Assembly (NCBI RefSeq): GCF_039521365.1
Contig: NZ_BAAACF010000003.1
Location: 372,001-436,000, forward strand
DNA: 64,000 nt
Direction of reading: 5' to 3'
DNA from: Clostridium_AW malenominatum
GTDB taxonomy: Bacteria > Bacillota > Clostridia > Clostridiales > Clostridiaceae
A program made the position numbers and the translations under genes. Shown here one piece after another: positions 51,154 to 60,275 of the stretch (position 1 is the first letter of the stretch; each line of letters starts with the position of its first letter). The notes beneath the pieces were generated by a model that saw nothing but the letters and a program-made list of their open reading frames with translations, had not been told where the DNA came from and did no database searches.

Positions 51154-52221
51154 TTATATTAAGTGTAAACTATTTTCATTTATATAAAGGAATACATCTT
51201 CTCCTTCACTGTATACCTTCTTGTTGGTTGGGTTATAATCTGTTAGTTTAATCTCTTCTTCACCATATTTTAGTACATAATCTTGATATGCTCCCATAAA
51301 TACGGAAGTCTTAACTTTAACCTTAATACCTTCATCTTCTCTTAAAGATAATGCTTCTGGCCTTATAACTACCTTTACCTTGTCATTTACATTAAAATCT
51401 TTTCTCTTCTTAGCTTTAAAAATTTGATCAAATAATTCTATAGCCACATATCTATCACCAACTTCTTTAACTACAGAGGTAAACATATTAGCCACACCAA
51501 TAAAATCAGCAACAAATTCTGTAGCTGGCTTATTATATATTTCCTGTGGACTACCTACTTGTTCAATTATTCCCTTGTTCATAATTATTACTCTGTCAGA
51601 CATACTCATGGCTTCTGCTTGGTCATGCGTAACATATACACTTGTTATACCAATTTGCTTTTGTATTCTTCTAATTTCAGTCCTCATATAAACTCTAAGT
51701 TTAGCATCTAGATTGGATAATGGTTCATCAAATAACAACACAGAAGGTTCCATAACCAAAGCTCTCGCAAGAGCTACCCTTTGCTGCTGTCCCCCTGATA
51801 ATTGATTTGGAGCCCTATTTTCTAGACCCTCTAAATTAACTAATGCTAAAATATTCTTTACTTTTTCTTCTATTGCCTTTGGGGGCAATTTTTTTATTTT
51901 TAATCCGTAAGCTACGTTTTCAAATATATTTAAATGAGGAAATAAAGCATAGCTTTGAAATACCATAGCTGTATCTCTTTTGTCTGGAGTTAAACTATTA
52001 ACCATCTCTTCTCCAATATATATGTCCCCTTCTGATGGAACTTCAAAGCCTGCTATCATCCTTAAAGTTGTTGTTTTGCCACATCCTGAAGGTCCTAGTA
52101 ACGTTACAAATTCTCCTGGATTTATATCTATAGAGATATTATCTACAGCTGTAAAAGTTTTTCCTCCTGGTGTTTTATAAATCTTAGTTATATCTTTTAA
52201 TTTAACAAATTTTGATTTCAT
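51154..52221 (-). CDS. ABC transporter ATPase (spermidine/iron/phosphosugar type)
   Basis: A 355-aa ATPase with Walker A GPSGCGKTT near 41, signature LSGGQQQR near 138, Walker B LLFDEPLSNLD near 158 and a C-terminal TOBE domain (about 280-350). The class (CUT/POPI-like with TOBE) includes polyamine, iron(III) and phosphonate or phosphosugar importers, so the substrate is not decided by this gene alone. It follows the fused permease by 12 bp. GGAGGTAG precedes the ATG. Confidence 0.9.
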   Translation of the reverse strand: MKSKFVKLKDITKIYKTPGGKTFTAVDNISIDINPGEFVTLLGPSGCGKTTTLRMIAGFEVPSEGDIYIGEEMVNSLTPDKRDTAMVFQSYALFPHLNIFENVAYGLKIKKLPPKAIEEKVKNILALVNLEGLENRAPNQLSGGQQQRVALARALVMEPSVLLFDEPLSNLDAKLRVYMRTEIRRIQKQIGITSVYVTHDQAEAMSMSDRVIIMNKGIIEQVGSPQEIYNKPATEFVADFIGVANMFTSVVKEVGDRYVAIELFDQIFKAKKRKDFNVNDKVKVVIRPEALSLREDEGIKVKVKTSVFMGAYQDYVLKYGEEEIKLTDYNPTNKKVYSEGEDVFLYINENSLHLI

Positions 52222-52233
52222 TATAACTACCTC

Positions 52234-53916
52234 CTAAACATCTCTAGTTGAAGTTCTTATTCCTATTTTGCTTAATAAGAAGTTCATAACCCCTACTACT
52301 ATCATAACTATAATTATCAATAAAGTAGAATAAGCTGTGGCAACACCTATTCTTCCAACATCCACCTGAGACATAATTGCAACGGTGAGTAAATTGTATT
52401 TCGCTGACACTAAGAATATTACAGCACTTACAGCAGTCATACTTCTTACAAAGCTATAAACAAGTCCGCTAAAGAAAGCATCTTTTATAAGAGGAATAGT
52501 AACAGATGTAAATACCTTCATAGAATTTGCACCTAAATCTTGAGCCGCTTCTTCTATTCCTGGGTCAATTTGTTGAAGTGAAGCTACACCGGATCTTATC
52601 CCAACAGGCATGCTTCTAAATACAAATGCTATAATGATTATAATTGAGGTTCCAGTTAAAATTATAGGCTGCTTATTATAGGCTAAAATATATCCCATAC
52701 CAATAACCGTACCAGGAACTGCCATGGATAGCATGGAAGTAAACTCCACGGCACCTCTTCCAAAAAATTTTCTTCTTACTACCAAGAAGGCAACTATCAT
52801 TCCTAAAATTCCTGTAATAGGCATAGATATTAAAGAAAGAATTGTGGTATCTAATATAGGTTTTATGCCTAAGTTTTTAATGTATTCATAGTGCTTTAAG
52901 GTTGGTGTATAATCTATTCCCCATAACTTAACAAAAGAACCAAATGGTATTAATATATATAGAACCAGTATAAATGCACAAAGAAGATAGCAAATAGTTT
53001 CCACTGGAACTACTATGCTCTTTTCAGTTATATAATCCCTTTGTCTTGATGGTTTTCCAGTAACGGTTACATAAGATTTATTTCCAACCCAGTATTTTTG
53101 AAGTACAAACATAAAGATAGAAATACTTAATAATACCGTAGCCAACGCAGTACCGCCTTTAAGGTCATAATTACCCATAGCTTGCATATAGGTTTGAGCT
53201 GCTAATGTATTAAAATTACCCCCTATTACCATAGCATTTCCAAAGTCAGCAACGCTTTGAATAAATACCAATAAAAATGCATTTGCTATTCCTGGTTTTA
53301 ATAGAGGTAGTATTATAGTTTTAAATATGTGAGACCTTGATGCTCCCATATTTCTTGCTGCTTCCTCATAGGATGGATCTATTTGCTTTAATAATCCTGC
53401 TAAAGTTAGGTAAGCTACGGGGAAAAAGGTTAATATTTGAACTACTGCCAGTCCCCAGAATCCATAAACATTAGCCTCCTTAATACCTAATAGAGTGTGA
53501 GTTACAAAACCTCTTTGTCCAAAAAGCATTATAAAGGACATAGCTAGCGCAAAGGGAGGAGATACTATTGGAAGTATGGCTAATAATCCAAAGACTTTTC
53601 TAAGTTTTAAGTTGATGTAAGCATCTGCATATGCAAATAAAAATCCAATAATAGTACATATAATTCCTACAAAGCCACCTAAAATCAAAGTATTTCCTAA
53701 TACCTCTTTAGTGTCTGGTTGTTTGAGAACCTGTGTATAATATTGTAAAGTAAAAGCTCCATCATTATTTACAAAGCTTTCTTTTAAAACTTCATATAAA
53801 GGCAATACTATAAAAACCGCTAGGGATATCATAACGAATATAATAGTAGTTAATAATATAGGATCTCTAAAAATCTTTTTTGCATCGTCTATTTCAGTTT
53901 TAAATCTACCTTTCAC
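52234..53916 (-). CDS. Fused dimeric ABC permease (FbpB-like)
   Basis: A 560-aa protein made of two binding-protein-dependent permease halves. Each has about six membrane segments and an EAA coupling loop: EEAARNMGASRSHIF near 183 and EEAAQDLGANSMKVF near 475. This duplicated form is seen in iron(III)-type (FbpB/AfuB) and 2-aminoethylphosphonate-type systems. It starts at a GTG at 53916 behind GAGGTGATTAC. A hairpin separates it from the binding protein gene. Substrate undecided between iron and phosphorylated organics. Confidence 0.88.
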   Translation of the reverse strand: MKGRFKTEIDDAKKIFRDPILLTTIIFVMISLAVFIVLPLYEVLKESFVNNDGAFTLQYYTQVLKQPDTKEVLGNTLILGGFVGIICTIIGFLFAYADAYINLKLRKVFGLLAILPIVSPPFALAMSFIMLFGQRGFVTHTLLGIKEANVYGFWGLAVVQILTFFPVAYLTLAGLLKQIDPSYEEAARNMGASRSHIFKTIILPLLKPGIANAFLLVFIQSVADFGNAMVIGGNFNTLAAQTYMQAMGNYDLKGGTALATVLLSISIFMFVLQKYWVGNKSYVTVTGKPSRQRDYITEKSIVVPVETICYLLCAFILVLYILIPFGSFVKLWGIDYTPTLKHYEYIKNLGIKPILDTTILSLISMPITGILGMIVAFLVVRRKFFGRGAVEFTSMLSMAVPGTVIGMGYILAYNKQPIILTGTSIIIIIAFVFRSMPVGIRSGVASLQQIDPGIEEAAQDLGANSMKVFTSVTIPLIKDAFFSGLVYSFVRSMTAVSAVIFLVSAKYNLLTVAIMSQVDVGRIGVATAYSTLLIIIVMIVVGVMNFLLSKIGIRTSTRDV

Positions 53917-53940
53917 GTAATCACCTCTAAATTTTTTATT

Positions 53941-53970
53941 AAAAGCCCATCTTTATAAGATGGGCTTTTT
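53941..53970 (-). terminator. Intra-operon hairpin after the binding-protein gene
   Basis: AAAAGCCCATCTT and AAGATGGGCTTTT pair around a 3-4 nt loop, followed by T residues on the minus strand. It can partly terminate after the binding protein gene so that less permease and ATPase is made. Confidence 0.8.
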
Positions 53971-53976
53971 TAACTA

Positions 53977-55014
53977 TTACTTTATTGCGTTATTCCATTT
54001 TTCAATTAATTCATTTTTGTGGCTTCCTGCCCAATCAAGATCATAATTTATTAATTTAGTATCATTTAATTCTTGAGCCTGTTGTGGTGGTTTAGCATTT
54101 GGATTAGTTAAGTATTGATATGAACCAACTGTTTGTCCTAACTCCTGAGCTTCCTTTGTTAAACACCAATCAACAAACATCTTAGCTGCTTCTTGATCTG
54201 GTCCACCCTTTACTATACCTACTGCTCCTATTTCATAGCCTGTACCTTCTTTTGGAGCAGAAATAACTATATCCTTCATTCCTTCTTCTCTATATTTTAT
54301 AGCATCATGTAAGAAAGTTATTCCCACTGTAGCTTCACCTTGACCTACCATTCTTCCTGGTGCTGTTCCTGACTTCTGATAAGACTTTATTTGACCATGT
54401 AATTTTTTCATATAATCTAGGCCTTTTTCTTCTCCCATTACTTGAACAACTGTAGCTAAGAAAGTGTAAGCTGTTCCTGATGAACCTGGATTTGCTGTAA
54501 CTATTTGTCCCTTAAGCTCTGGTTTTAATAAATCTTCATAACTTTGAGGTGTTTCTATCCCTTTTTCTTGTAATAATTTCTTATTTGCAACAATTCCTAA
54601 ATATCCTTTATAAATGCCTGTCCAATATCCTTCTTTATCTTTAAATTGCTCTGGAATATCTTTAGCATTTGGTGAAACATACTGTTCAAGTAAGCCTTCC
54701 TTTGAAGCTTGAATAAATCCATCCGCTGGACCTCCAAACCAAATAGAAGCAATTGGCTTTTCTTTTTCAGCTTTTATTCTACCCATTATTTCCCCTGAAC
54801 TCATTCTAACTGCATCAACCTTTATTCCTGTTTCTTTTTGGAATTGATTAACCGCAGCCACCATATGGTCTTCCATTAATCCAGAATATATTGTAAGTTT
54901 TTCAGGTTTTTTAGCTGCTTCTTTAGGTTCTGTCTTAGCGCCACAACCTGCAAGCATAGTTAATGATATTGTTGAAGCTAATGCTATTCCTAATAACTTT
55001 TTAATATTAAACAT
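53977..55014 (-). CDS. ABC substrate-binding lipoprotein (iron/phosphosugar type)
   Basis: A 345-aa lipoprotein with lipobox LAGC (Cys 23) and an FbpA/AfuA-like fold (LTIYSGLMEDHMVAAV near 43, SIWFGGPADGFIQA near 95, NPGSSGTAYTFLA near 165). The paired Tyr residues of classical iron-binding FbpA are not obvious, so a phosphorylated sugar or other anion, as in AfuA-like proteins, is a fair alternative. The ATG at 55014 follows AAAGGAGGGG; eight upstream codons are not supported. It is first in the SBP-permease-ATPase operon. Confidence 0.85.
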   Translation of the reverse strand: MFNIKKLLGIALASTISLTMLAGCGAKTEPKEAAKKPEKLTIYSGLMEDHMVAAVNQFQKETGIKVDAVRMSSGEIMGRIKAEKEKPIASIWFGGPADGFIQASKEGLLEQYVSPNAKDIPEQFKDKEGYWTGIYKGYLGIVANKKLLQEKGIETPQSYEDLLKPELKGQIVTANPGSSGTAYTFLATVVQVMGEEKGLDYMKKLHGQIKSYQKSGTAPGRMVGQGEATVGITFLHDAIKYREEGMKDIVISAPKEGTGYEIGAVGIVKGGPDQEAAKMFVDWCLTKEAQELGQTVGSYQYLTNPNAKPPQQAQELNDTKLINYDLDWAGSHKNELIEKWNNAIK

Positions 55015-55111
55015 TTTGACCCCTCCTTTAATATACACCTATATCTTACCACAGTTTTATATAGCTATTATTTCATCTTTTGAAAAGTAATTTTGCAAAA
55101 ATTATGCTTAT

Positions 55112-58100
55112 TTAAACAACTTTTAGTTCTTTGGGGTCTTGTTCACAAATTAATGCCACAGGGTTTAATAAAGAAAATACTTTCTTACCAAATTCCTCTG
55201 GCCTTCTATAAAAACTCACATCTCTTACTTGAAGCACTTTCCATCCTAAAGTTTTTAATTTACTCTTAGCTTCGTAGGCTTCATCCAAATCGTCAATGCA
55301 TATTATTGCTATCTTACTTTGATTACTTTCTAGAACAAAATCAATTTTAAATTCTCCTATATTGACATTGGCTAAAGGCTCAAGTCCTTTATCTTCTAAT
55401 ATTTTATGCACATCCCTTTGAAGGTCTGAATAGAATACATATTGCAAATTATTCTTCCTCATTTGAGCTTTGCTATAGTTATAGCAATAGTTTAACAATG
55501 AGAATCTTACACAGTCCATATTTAAAGTTTCAGGCTCTACGGAATGATATACCCATAATTGATTTTTAGCCCTTGTGGCTGCTACATTAAATCTTCGTAC
55601 ATCCGATTCCTTTGTTAAGGAGGCGAATTTCATATTGCCAGCCACTACCATAGATAAAAATATTACATCTCTCTCGTCTCCTTGAAATGAATAAGCATCT
55701 CCACATATTATTCTTCTTTTAATTATTTCTTCTTCTCCAACCTTGATCCTCAATCTTTCTTGGATATACTGAGCCTGGTTTTCTCCTAGAAGAGAAATAA
55801 CTCCCATAGTCATACCTCTATAAGCTTTATCCTTACAAAGATTATATATCTTCTCTACTATAGCCTCTGCTTCTCCTACATTTATACCTTTCTTATCATC
55901 TCTTTCTCCATTCTCTATTTTAATTGGATTAATGGCAGGATATAACCTCCCCTGTTTGTGAGCATATCTTAATGGGATTATTTGACCTGAATAACATAAT
56001 TTATTACTAAATTCTATTATTTCAGGCACACACCTAAAATGTTCCTTAAGTAATATTCTACTAGGAAATACTCTTAACGCAGTATCGTAGAGACTTGTTT
56101 GTAAATCATACCATTCTTTATTTGGTACATCTTTTAAATATAGATTTATTAATCTGTTAACATTTTCTTGATCTACTCCAACTCCTTCTGGGCTTATTTG
56201 CTTATCATCGCCTACTACAATAGCTCTCTTTCCTCTCATGAGAGCAGAGAGTGCAAATATATTACTTTGACTACTTTCATCCACAATAACTACATCAAAT
56301 TGCTTTCCTGTTACATCTATATTTTCAATGACTTTGTTTAATGGCATAATCCATACAGGCACTACATCCTTACAGTTTTCTATTTCCTCTTGAGCAAGTC
56401 TTATATAATCACCTACATATTTTCCCTTTCCTTTCCCTATTCTCTTGACCGCTTGCAACCAAGAAAATAAGCTCCTCTTCTCTCTTTCTGATATTTTAGA
56501 TATTTGATTATACCAAGCTCTCTTACATATAATTTCTCTTATTATCTCTCTTTCTTTAGATTTTTCATTTTCTAAATGGTTCTCTAGATCATCTCTATTA
56601 GGTTCTTCCAAATGCTCTAACATGGTACTCCATTTTTTCCATCTCCAAGCCCTGTTCCAATTATTTAAGTTTTCCATATTTCCATTAATCATTTTACTAT
56701 ATAATTTGGGTAAAACTTCTCTTAGACTGTATAAAATAGAATCCACATCTTCTAGAGTGGCTTTAACACCTTTTAATTTTTCTATTTGAATGTACGCTTT
56801 TCTTAACTTGTTTATGTCAAGCTCCTCTAATGCATATAATAAACTACTAAATTCTTTATGATTGCTAATCATAGTTTTTATTAGATTTAATCTAACGGTT
56901 AACTCCCTTAAATCATATATTTCTTTTATGTAATTCAGACAATCTTTTAAATGAGTAAAAGTATCCTCTCTATACCAATTTAAATTGTAGGGATATTTTA
57001 TATTATCTAATGAATTGCTTACTTCTAGCCTTATATTTTCATTCCAATTGATAATAATGTTTACACACTCCATATATTGTTCTAATTCAATTAAAGCATT
57101 GTGCAGCTCTTCACCTATTTGAAGGTGATTATAATTCTTAAAGGTATTATTCCAAAGGCTTCTCATAGTATTTTCTATGGTTTTTTCTTCTATGTATAAA
57201 TTAATTAACATGGACTGTTCTAAATTTTCTAAAGGATTGCCATCTATAAAGCAGTTTTCTAAAAAATATTTACAATCCTTATGAATCATACTAAATAATT
57301 TTGATATTTTCCCTCTCTTACTTAATTCATTATATATTTTCCCGTGGCAAGCCTTAAGATTATGAAGGCTCACATCCTTTGGAAGGGAAATACTATAATT
57401 ATTTAATCCCTTTCTAATTGAGTTTAATCTTTTTATATAACCTTTCCATTTAAGAGATAAATTTAATATGGAATCTTTCATATAATAACTGCTATGGTAA
57501 GTTTCTAGTATATCTCCTAATCCCACATTATTTATTTTTTGAAATTCATTCAAACTATTATTTAAACACTCTATTGCCTTGTTATAATTAAATCCTTTAT
57601 CAAAATATATATTATAGTTTTTTAGTTTGTTTATATTTTTTTCATATACATCTTTTAACCCTTTATACCGTATTATTAAGCCATACAATTCATCATATTC
57701 TGGTATTTCATCTATTAAGTTTATAACATTATTTAACTCCTTTAAGTTTCCTCCTTCTATTTTTTTCATGCATTCTTTTATTTTTTCAAATTCATCACTA
57801 GAAATAGGAGATCTACTGTCTATTCTTATGGAATCTTCAATCCATGAGTATTCCTTTTCATTCTCCTTCACCCATTTAGCAATAGTAACTAAAGTGTATT
57901 CCTGTCCGTGATAATTTATAATTTCTTTTTCTCTTTCTTCTAATTTTTTTAATTCATTAAATAGATTATCCATCTTCGTTCTACAATTACTTAGATCTTT
58001 TTCTAATATGAATATATCTTCATACAAAACTCTGGGATTTGTGGATAAATTTTCTGTTATAAATCTTACAGACTCCTCTAATTTTTGCATTTCCTTCGAA

Positions 58101-59065
58101 TCATTTCCTAATAAACTTATGCATAAAGGTCTTATTTCCTCTGGTATTTTATCCTTTAAAACCTTTAACGCCCCTCCTCTTTCGCTAGTAATTAACACTC
58201 TCTTTCCTCGAGCTAAAAAGTGGCATATTAGGTTTGCAATAGTGTGGCTCTTTCCCGTTCCTGGGGGACCTTGAACAACTACTCCAAAGTTTTTACTAAG
58301 TAGTCTAACCACTTCTCTTTGCTCTTCATTAGCAAGTAATGGAAATAATATATCCTTTTCCTCTTCCATCCAGTCTTCATTTTCCTCCAGGTTTTCTTCC
58401 ACTAAAGCTCTTAAAGGCTTTGGAATATCCATACCCCTATCTATTCCTTTTATTATATTTTTAATATCCTCTTTCCATAAATTCATATTCTCCTTTCTTA
58501 CTATAATAACTGGCTCTTGTATTATAGAAGGATTACTTCCTATTTTGTACTCTTTACTTCCGCAAATATAATTGCTCTCTTCATTCTTATTAATTTTCCT
58601 CTCATTTATATAATTTAATATTAAATTGTAATAATCCTTTTTTGAACTTGCTATATTTTTCAAATCTAAATCTAATCCCTGTAAAAATTGAATTTCTAAA
58701 TTATTAGAATAAGTCTTTAGGTAAAATTTATCCTCCAAAGGATTAAAGTCCAATTCTACTGATTTGGTAAAAATGGGGTGTATAATTTTTTCCCCATCCA
58801 CCATCCATGTGAACAACTCACTTCCATAAACAATTTCATAGGATTCATTATTTTTTTGCATATCTTCATAAAGATTAAATAAATAGTCGTACGTCTTTTT
58901 AGATTTTTTACTTATTGTTATACATTCATCTGTATTATTATCTGCTACATCATTTATCCAAACTACCTGGTGGTATTCTTTAATATTTTTTATTATTTTT
59001 TCATTTATTCCTTTTAAAGTTAAAAGATAATTAAATATACTTTTAACTTTATTTCGAGTTTCCAT
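55112..59065 (-). CDS. Superfamily 1 helicase with degenerate C-terminal nuclease-like domain
   Basis: A 1317-aa DNA/RNA helicase of the Upf1/Dna2-like SF1 type. Motif I GPPGTGKS is at 266-273, motif II DESSQ near 929-933, then GDDKQISPEGVG, a FQGDERD segment near 1127 and NVAATRAK near 1160. About 600 residues between motifs I and II form a coiled-coil-rich insertion. The last 100 residues (from about 1213) look like a Vsr/MTES-type endonuclease domain: Asp 1242 in KIDF is kept, but the usual ECDG segment reads IICIDD, so the catalytic Glu appears lost. Similar helicase-nuclease fusions act in phage defence. GGGGGGATG precedes the ATG. Confidence 0.85.
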   Translation of the reverse strand: METRNKVKSIFNYLLTLKGINEKIIKNIKEYHQVVWINDVADNNTDECITISKKSKKTYDYLFNLYEDMQKNNESYEIVYGSELFTWMVDGEKIIHPIFTKSVELDFNPLEDKFYLKTYSNNLEIQFLQGLDLDLKNIASSKKDYYNLILNYINERKINKNEESNYICGSKEYKIGSNPSIIQEPVIIVRKENMNLWKEDIKNIIKGIDRGMDIPKPLRALVEENLEENEDWMEEEKDILFPLLANEEQREVVRLLSKNFGVVVQGPPGTGKSHTIANLICHFLARGKRVLITSERGGALKVLKDKIPEEIRPLCISLLGNDSKEMQKLEESVRFITENLSTNPRVLYEDIFILEKDLSNCRTKMDNLFNELKKLEEREKEIINYHGQEYTLVTIAKWVKENEKEYSWIEDSIRIDSRSPISSDEFEKIKECMKKIEGGNLKELNNVINLIDEIPEYDELYGLIIRYKGLKDVYEKNINKLKNYNIYFDKGFNYNKAIECLNNSLNEFQKINNVGLGDILETYHSSYYMKDSILNLSLKWKGYIKRLNSIRKGLNNYSISLPKDVSLHNLKACHGKIYNELSKRGKISKLFSMIHKDCKYFLENCFIDGNPLENLEQSMLINLYIEEKTIENTMRSLWNNTFKNYNHLQIGEELHNALIELEQYMECVNIIINWNENIRLEVSNSLDNIKYPYNLNWYREDTFTHLKDCLNYIKEIYDLRELTVRLNLIKTMISNHKEFSSLLYALEELDINKLRKAYIQIEKLKGVKATLEDVDSILYSLREVLPKLYSKMINGNMENLNNWNRAWRWKKWSTMLEHLEEPNRDDLENHLENEKSKEREIIREIICKRAWYNQISKISEREKRSLFSWLQAVKRIGKGKGKYVGDYIRLAQEEIENCKDVVPVWIMPLNKVIENIDVTGKQFDVVIVDESSQSNIFALSALMRGKRAIVVGDDKQISPEGVGVDQENVNRLINLYLKDVPNKEWYDLQTSLYDTALRVFPSRILLKEHFRCVPEIIEFSNKLCYSGQIIPLRYAHKQGRLYPAINPIKIENGERDDKKGINVGEAEAIVEKIYNLCKDKAYRGMTMGVISLLGENQAQYIQERLRIKVGEEEIIKRRIICGDAYSFQGDERDVIFLSMVVAGNMKFASLTKESDVRRFNVAATRAKNQLWVYHSVEPETLNMDCVRFSLLNYCYNYSKAQMRKNNLQYVFYSDLQRDVHKILEDKGLEPLANVNIGEFKIDFVLESNQSKIAIICIDDLDEAYEAKSKLKTLGWKVLQVRDVSFYRRPEEFGKKVFSLLNPVALICEQDPKELKVV

Positions 59066-59131
59066 AATTCATCCCCCCAATGGTAACAACATATATGTAT
59101 ATTACTTTTATGTTAAATTATACCATTACAC

Positions 59132-59183
59132 TTATGTCATTTCAAAAACTTTATTGTACAATAAAGTTTTTGAAATGACATAA
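59132..59183. repeat. Perfect 52-bp palindrome upstream of the helicase gene
   Basis: Two exact 26-bp arms meet without a loop at the centre TTGTACAA (59154-59161). It lies between the ccpA-like terminator and the helicase start. The palindrome has no T run of its own. It may be a regulator site, a remnant of a mobile element or a cruciform-forming site. Confidence 0.9.
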
Positions 59184-59200
59184 TATAACATACCTAAATA

Positions 59201-59232
59201 AAAAAACACAGATATAATCTGTGTTTTTTTAT
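59201..59232 (-). terminator. Terminator of the CcpA-like gene
   Basis: AAAAAACACAGAT and ATCTGTGTTTTTT form a stem-loop directly after the stop codon, followed by T residues on the minus strand. Confidence 0.85.
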
Positions 59233-59250
59233 TTATAAGCTTTTTATTTA

Positions 59251-60249
59251 CTATTTTTTACATGAATCTCTTTCAATCAACTTATGATTTAATACATAAT
59301 GTTCTTTACCTAAGGGTTGCTTGTTAATTATTTTTATTAGCATTCTCATACCTACTGATCCCATATCATACATAGGTTGAGATATGGTTGTAAGCTTAGG
59401 ATAGAATATTGATGATGAATATATATTGTCAAAGCCAATAACATCTATATCTTCAGGCACTCTTATTCCTTTATCTCTTAATAAATTGATTACTCCCATA
59501 GCTATTTCGTCACTAGCACAGAAAATCCCATCTATAGATGAATTATCTATAACTTTTTCCATAGCAGCATATCCGTCCTTAGCTTTAATTCCAGAAAAGG
59601 AAATTAAAGATTGATCAACTTCTAAATTCATTTCTAGCAACGCTTTTTTATATCCCTTATATCTTAGGGAAGTAGCATTTACATTGTTATCATTTGGTCC
59701 TACATAAGCAATTTTTTTATTTCCCTTTTCTATTAAATATTTTGTAGCCTCATAGGCTGCTTTTAAATTATCTACGGTAACACTTGGAAAACTCTTTTCT
59801 TCATCTATGGTTTCTGTAAGTACTGTTGGTATCTCTAACTCTCTTATCAAGTCAATAATATCCTTTTGAAGAGAATTACTCATGTATAAAACACCATCTA
59901 CCATTTTTTCTTTGAGAACCTTTAAATATTCCATTTCTTTTTCAATATCTAAATCTGTATTGCAAAGAATTATATTGTAGTCGTATATATTAGCTACATC
60001 TTCAGCACCTCTAACTATCTCTGGATAAAACTGACTGGATATATCTGGTATTATAATTCCTATAGTGCTAGTCTTTTGTGTTTTAAGACTTCTAGCAACA
60101 ATATTAGGTCTATATCCTAATTTTTTAATTGCAACTAAAACTTTTTCCTTAGTTTCTTCGTTTACTACATCTATATCATTTAGAACCCTCGATACCGTTG
60201 CAATTGATACTCCTGCCTCTTTTGCCACGTCCTTAATTGATGCTGCCAT
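59251..60249 (-). CDS. LacI-family regulator, CcpA-like
   Basis: A 332-aa LacI/GalR-family regulator with N-terminal HTH SIKDVAKEAGVSIATVSRVL, hinge region RPNIVARSL, and effector domain (GIIIPDISSQFYPEIVRG, VIGFDNIYSSS). It resembles CcpA, the catabolite control protein, in length and in the HTH sequence; no HPr-binding signature could be verified, so it may also be another LacI member. It is closely related to the regulator in the nucleoside operon. AGGAGTTG precedes the ATG. It is transcribed alone between ileS and the helicase, with its own terminator. Confidence 0.85.
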   Translation of the reverse strand: MAASIKDVAKEAGVSIATVSRVLNDIDVVNEETKEKVLVAIKKLGYRPNIVARSLKTQKTSTIGIIIPDISSQFYPEIVRGAEDVANIYDYNIILCNTDLDIEKEMEYLKVLKEKMVDGVLYMSNSLQKDIIDLIRELEIPTVLTETIDEEKSFPSVTVDNLKAAYEATKYLIEKGNKKIAYVGPNDNNVNATSLRYKGYKKALLEMNLEVDQSLISFSGIKAKDGYAAMEKVIDNSSIDGIFCASDEIAMGVINLLRDKGIRVPEDIDVIGFDNIYSSSIFYPKLTTISQPMYDMGSVGMRMLIKIINKQPLGKEHYVLNHKLIERDSCKK

Positions 60250-60275
60250 ATTATCAACTCCTAATAAGGTATTTT

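Noticed and set aside
55015..55111. Promoter of the second ABC operon
   Set aside because: Several AT-rich boxes, but none with a convincing pair of -35 and -10 sequences.
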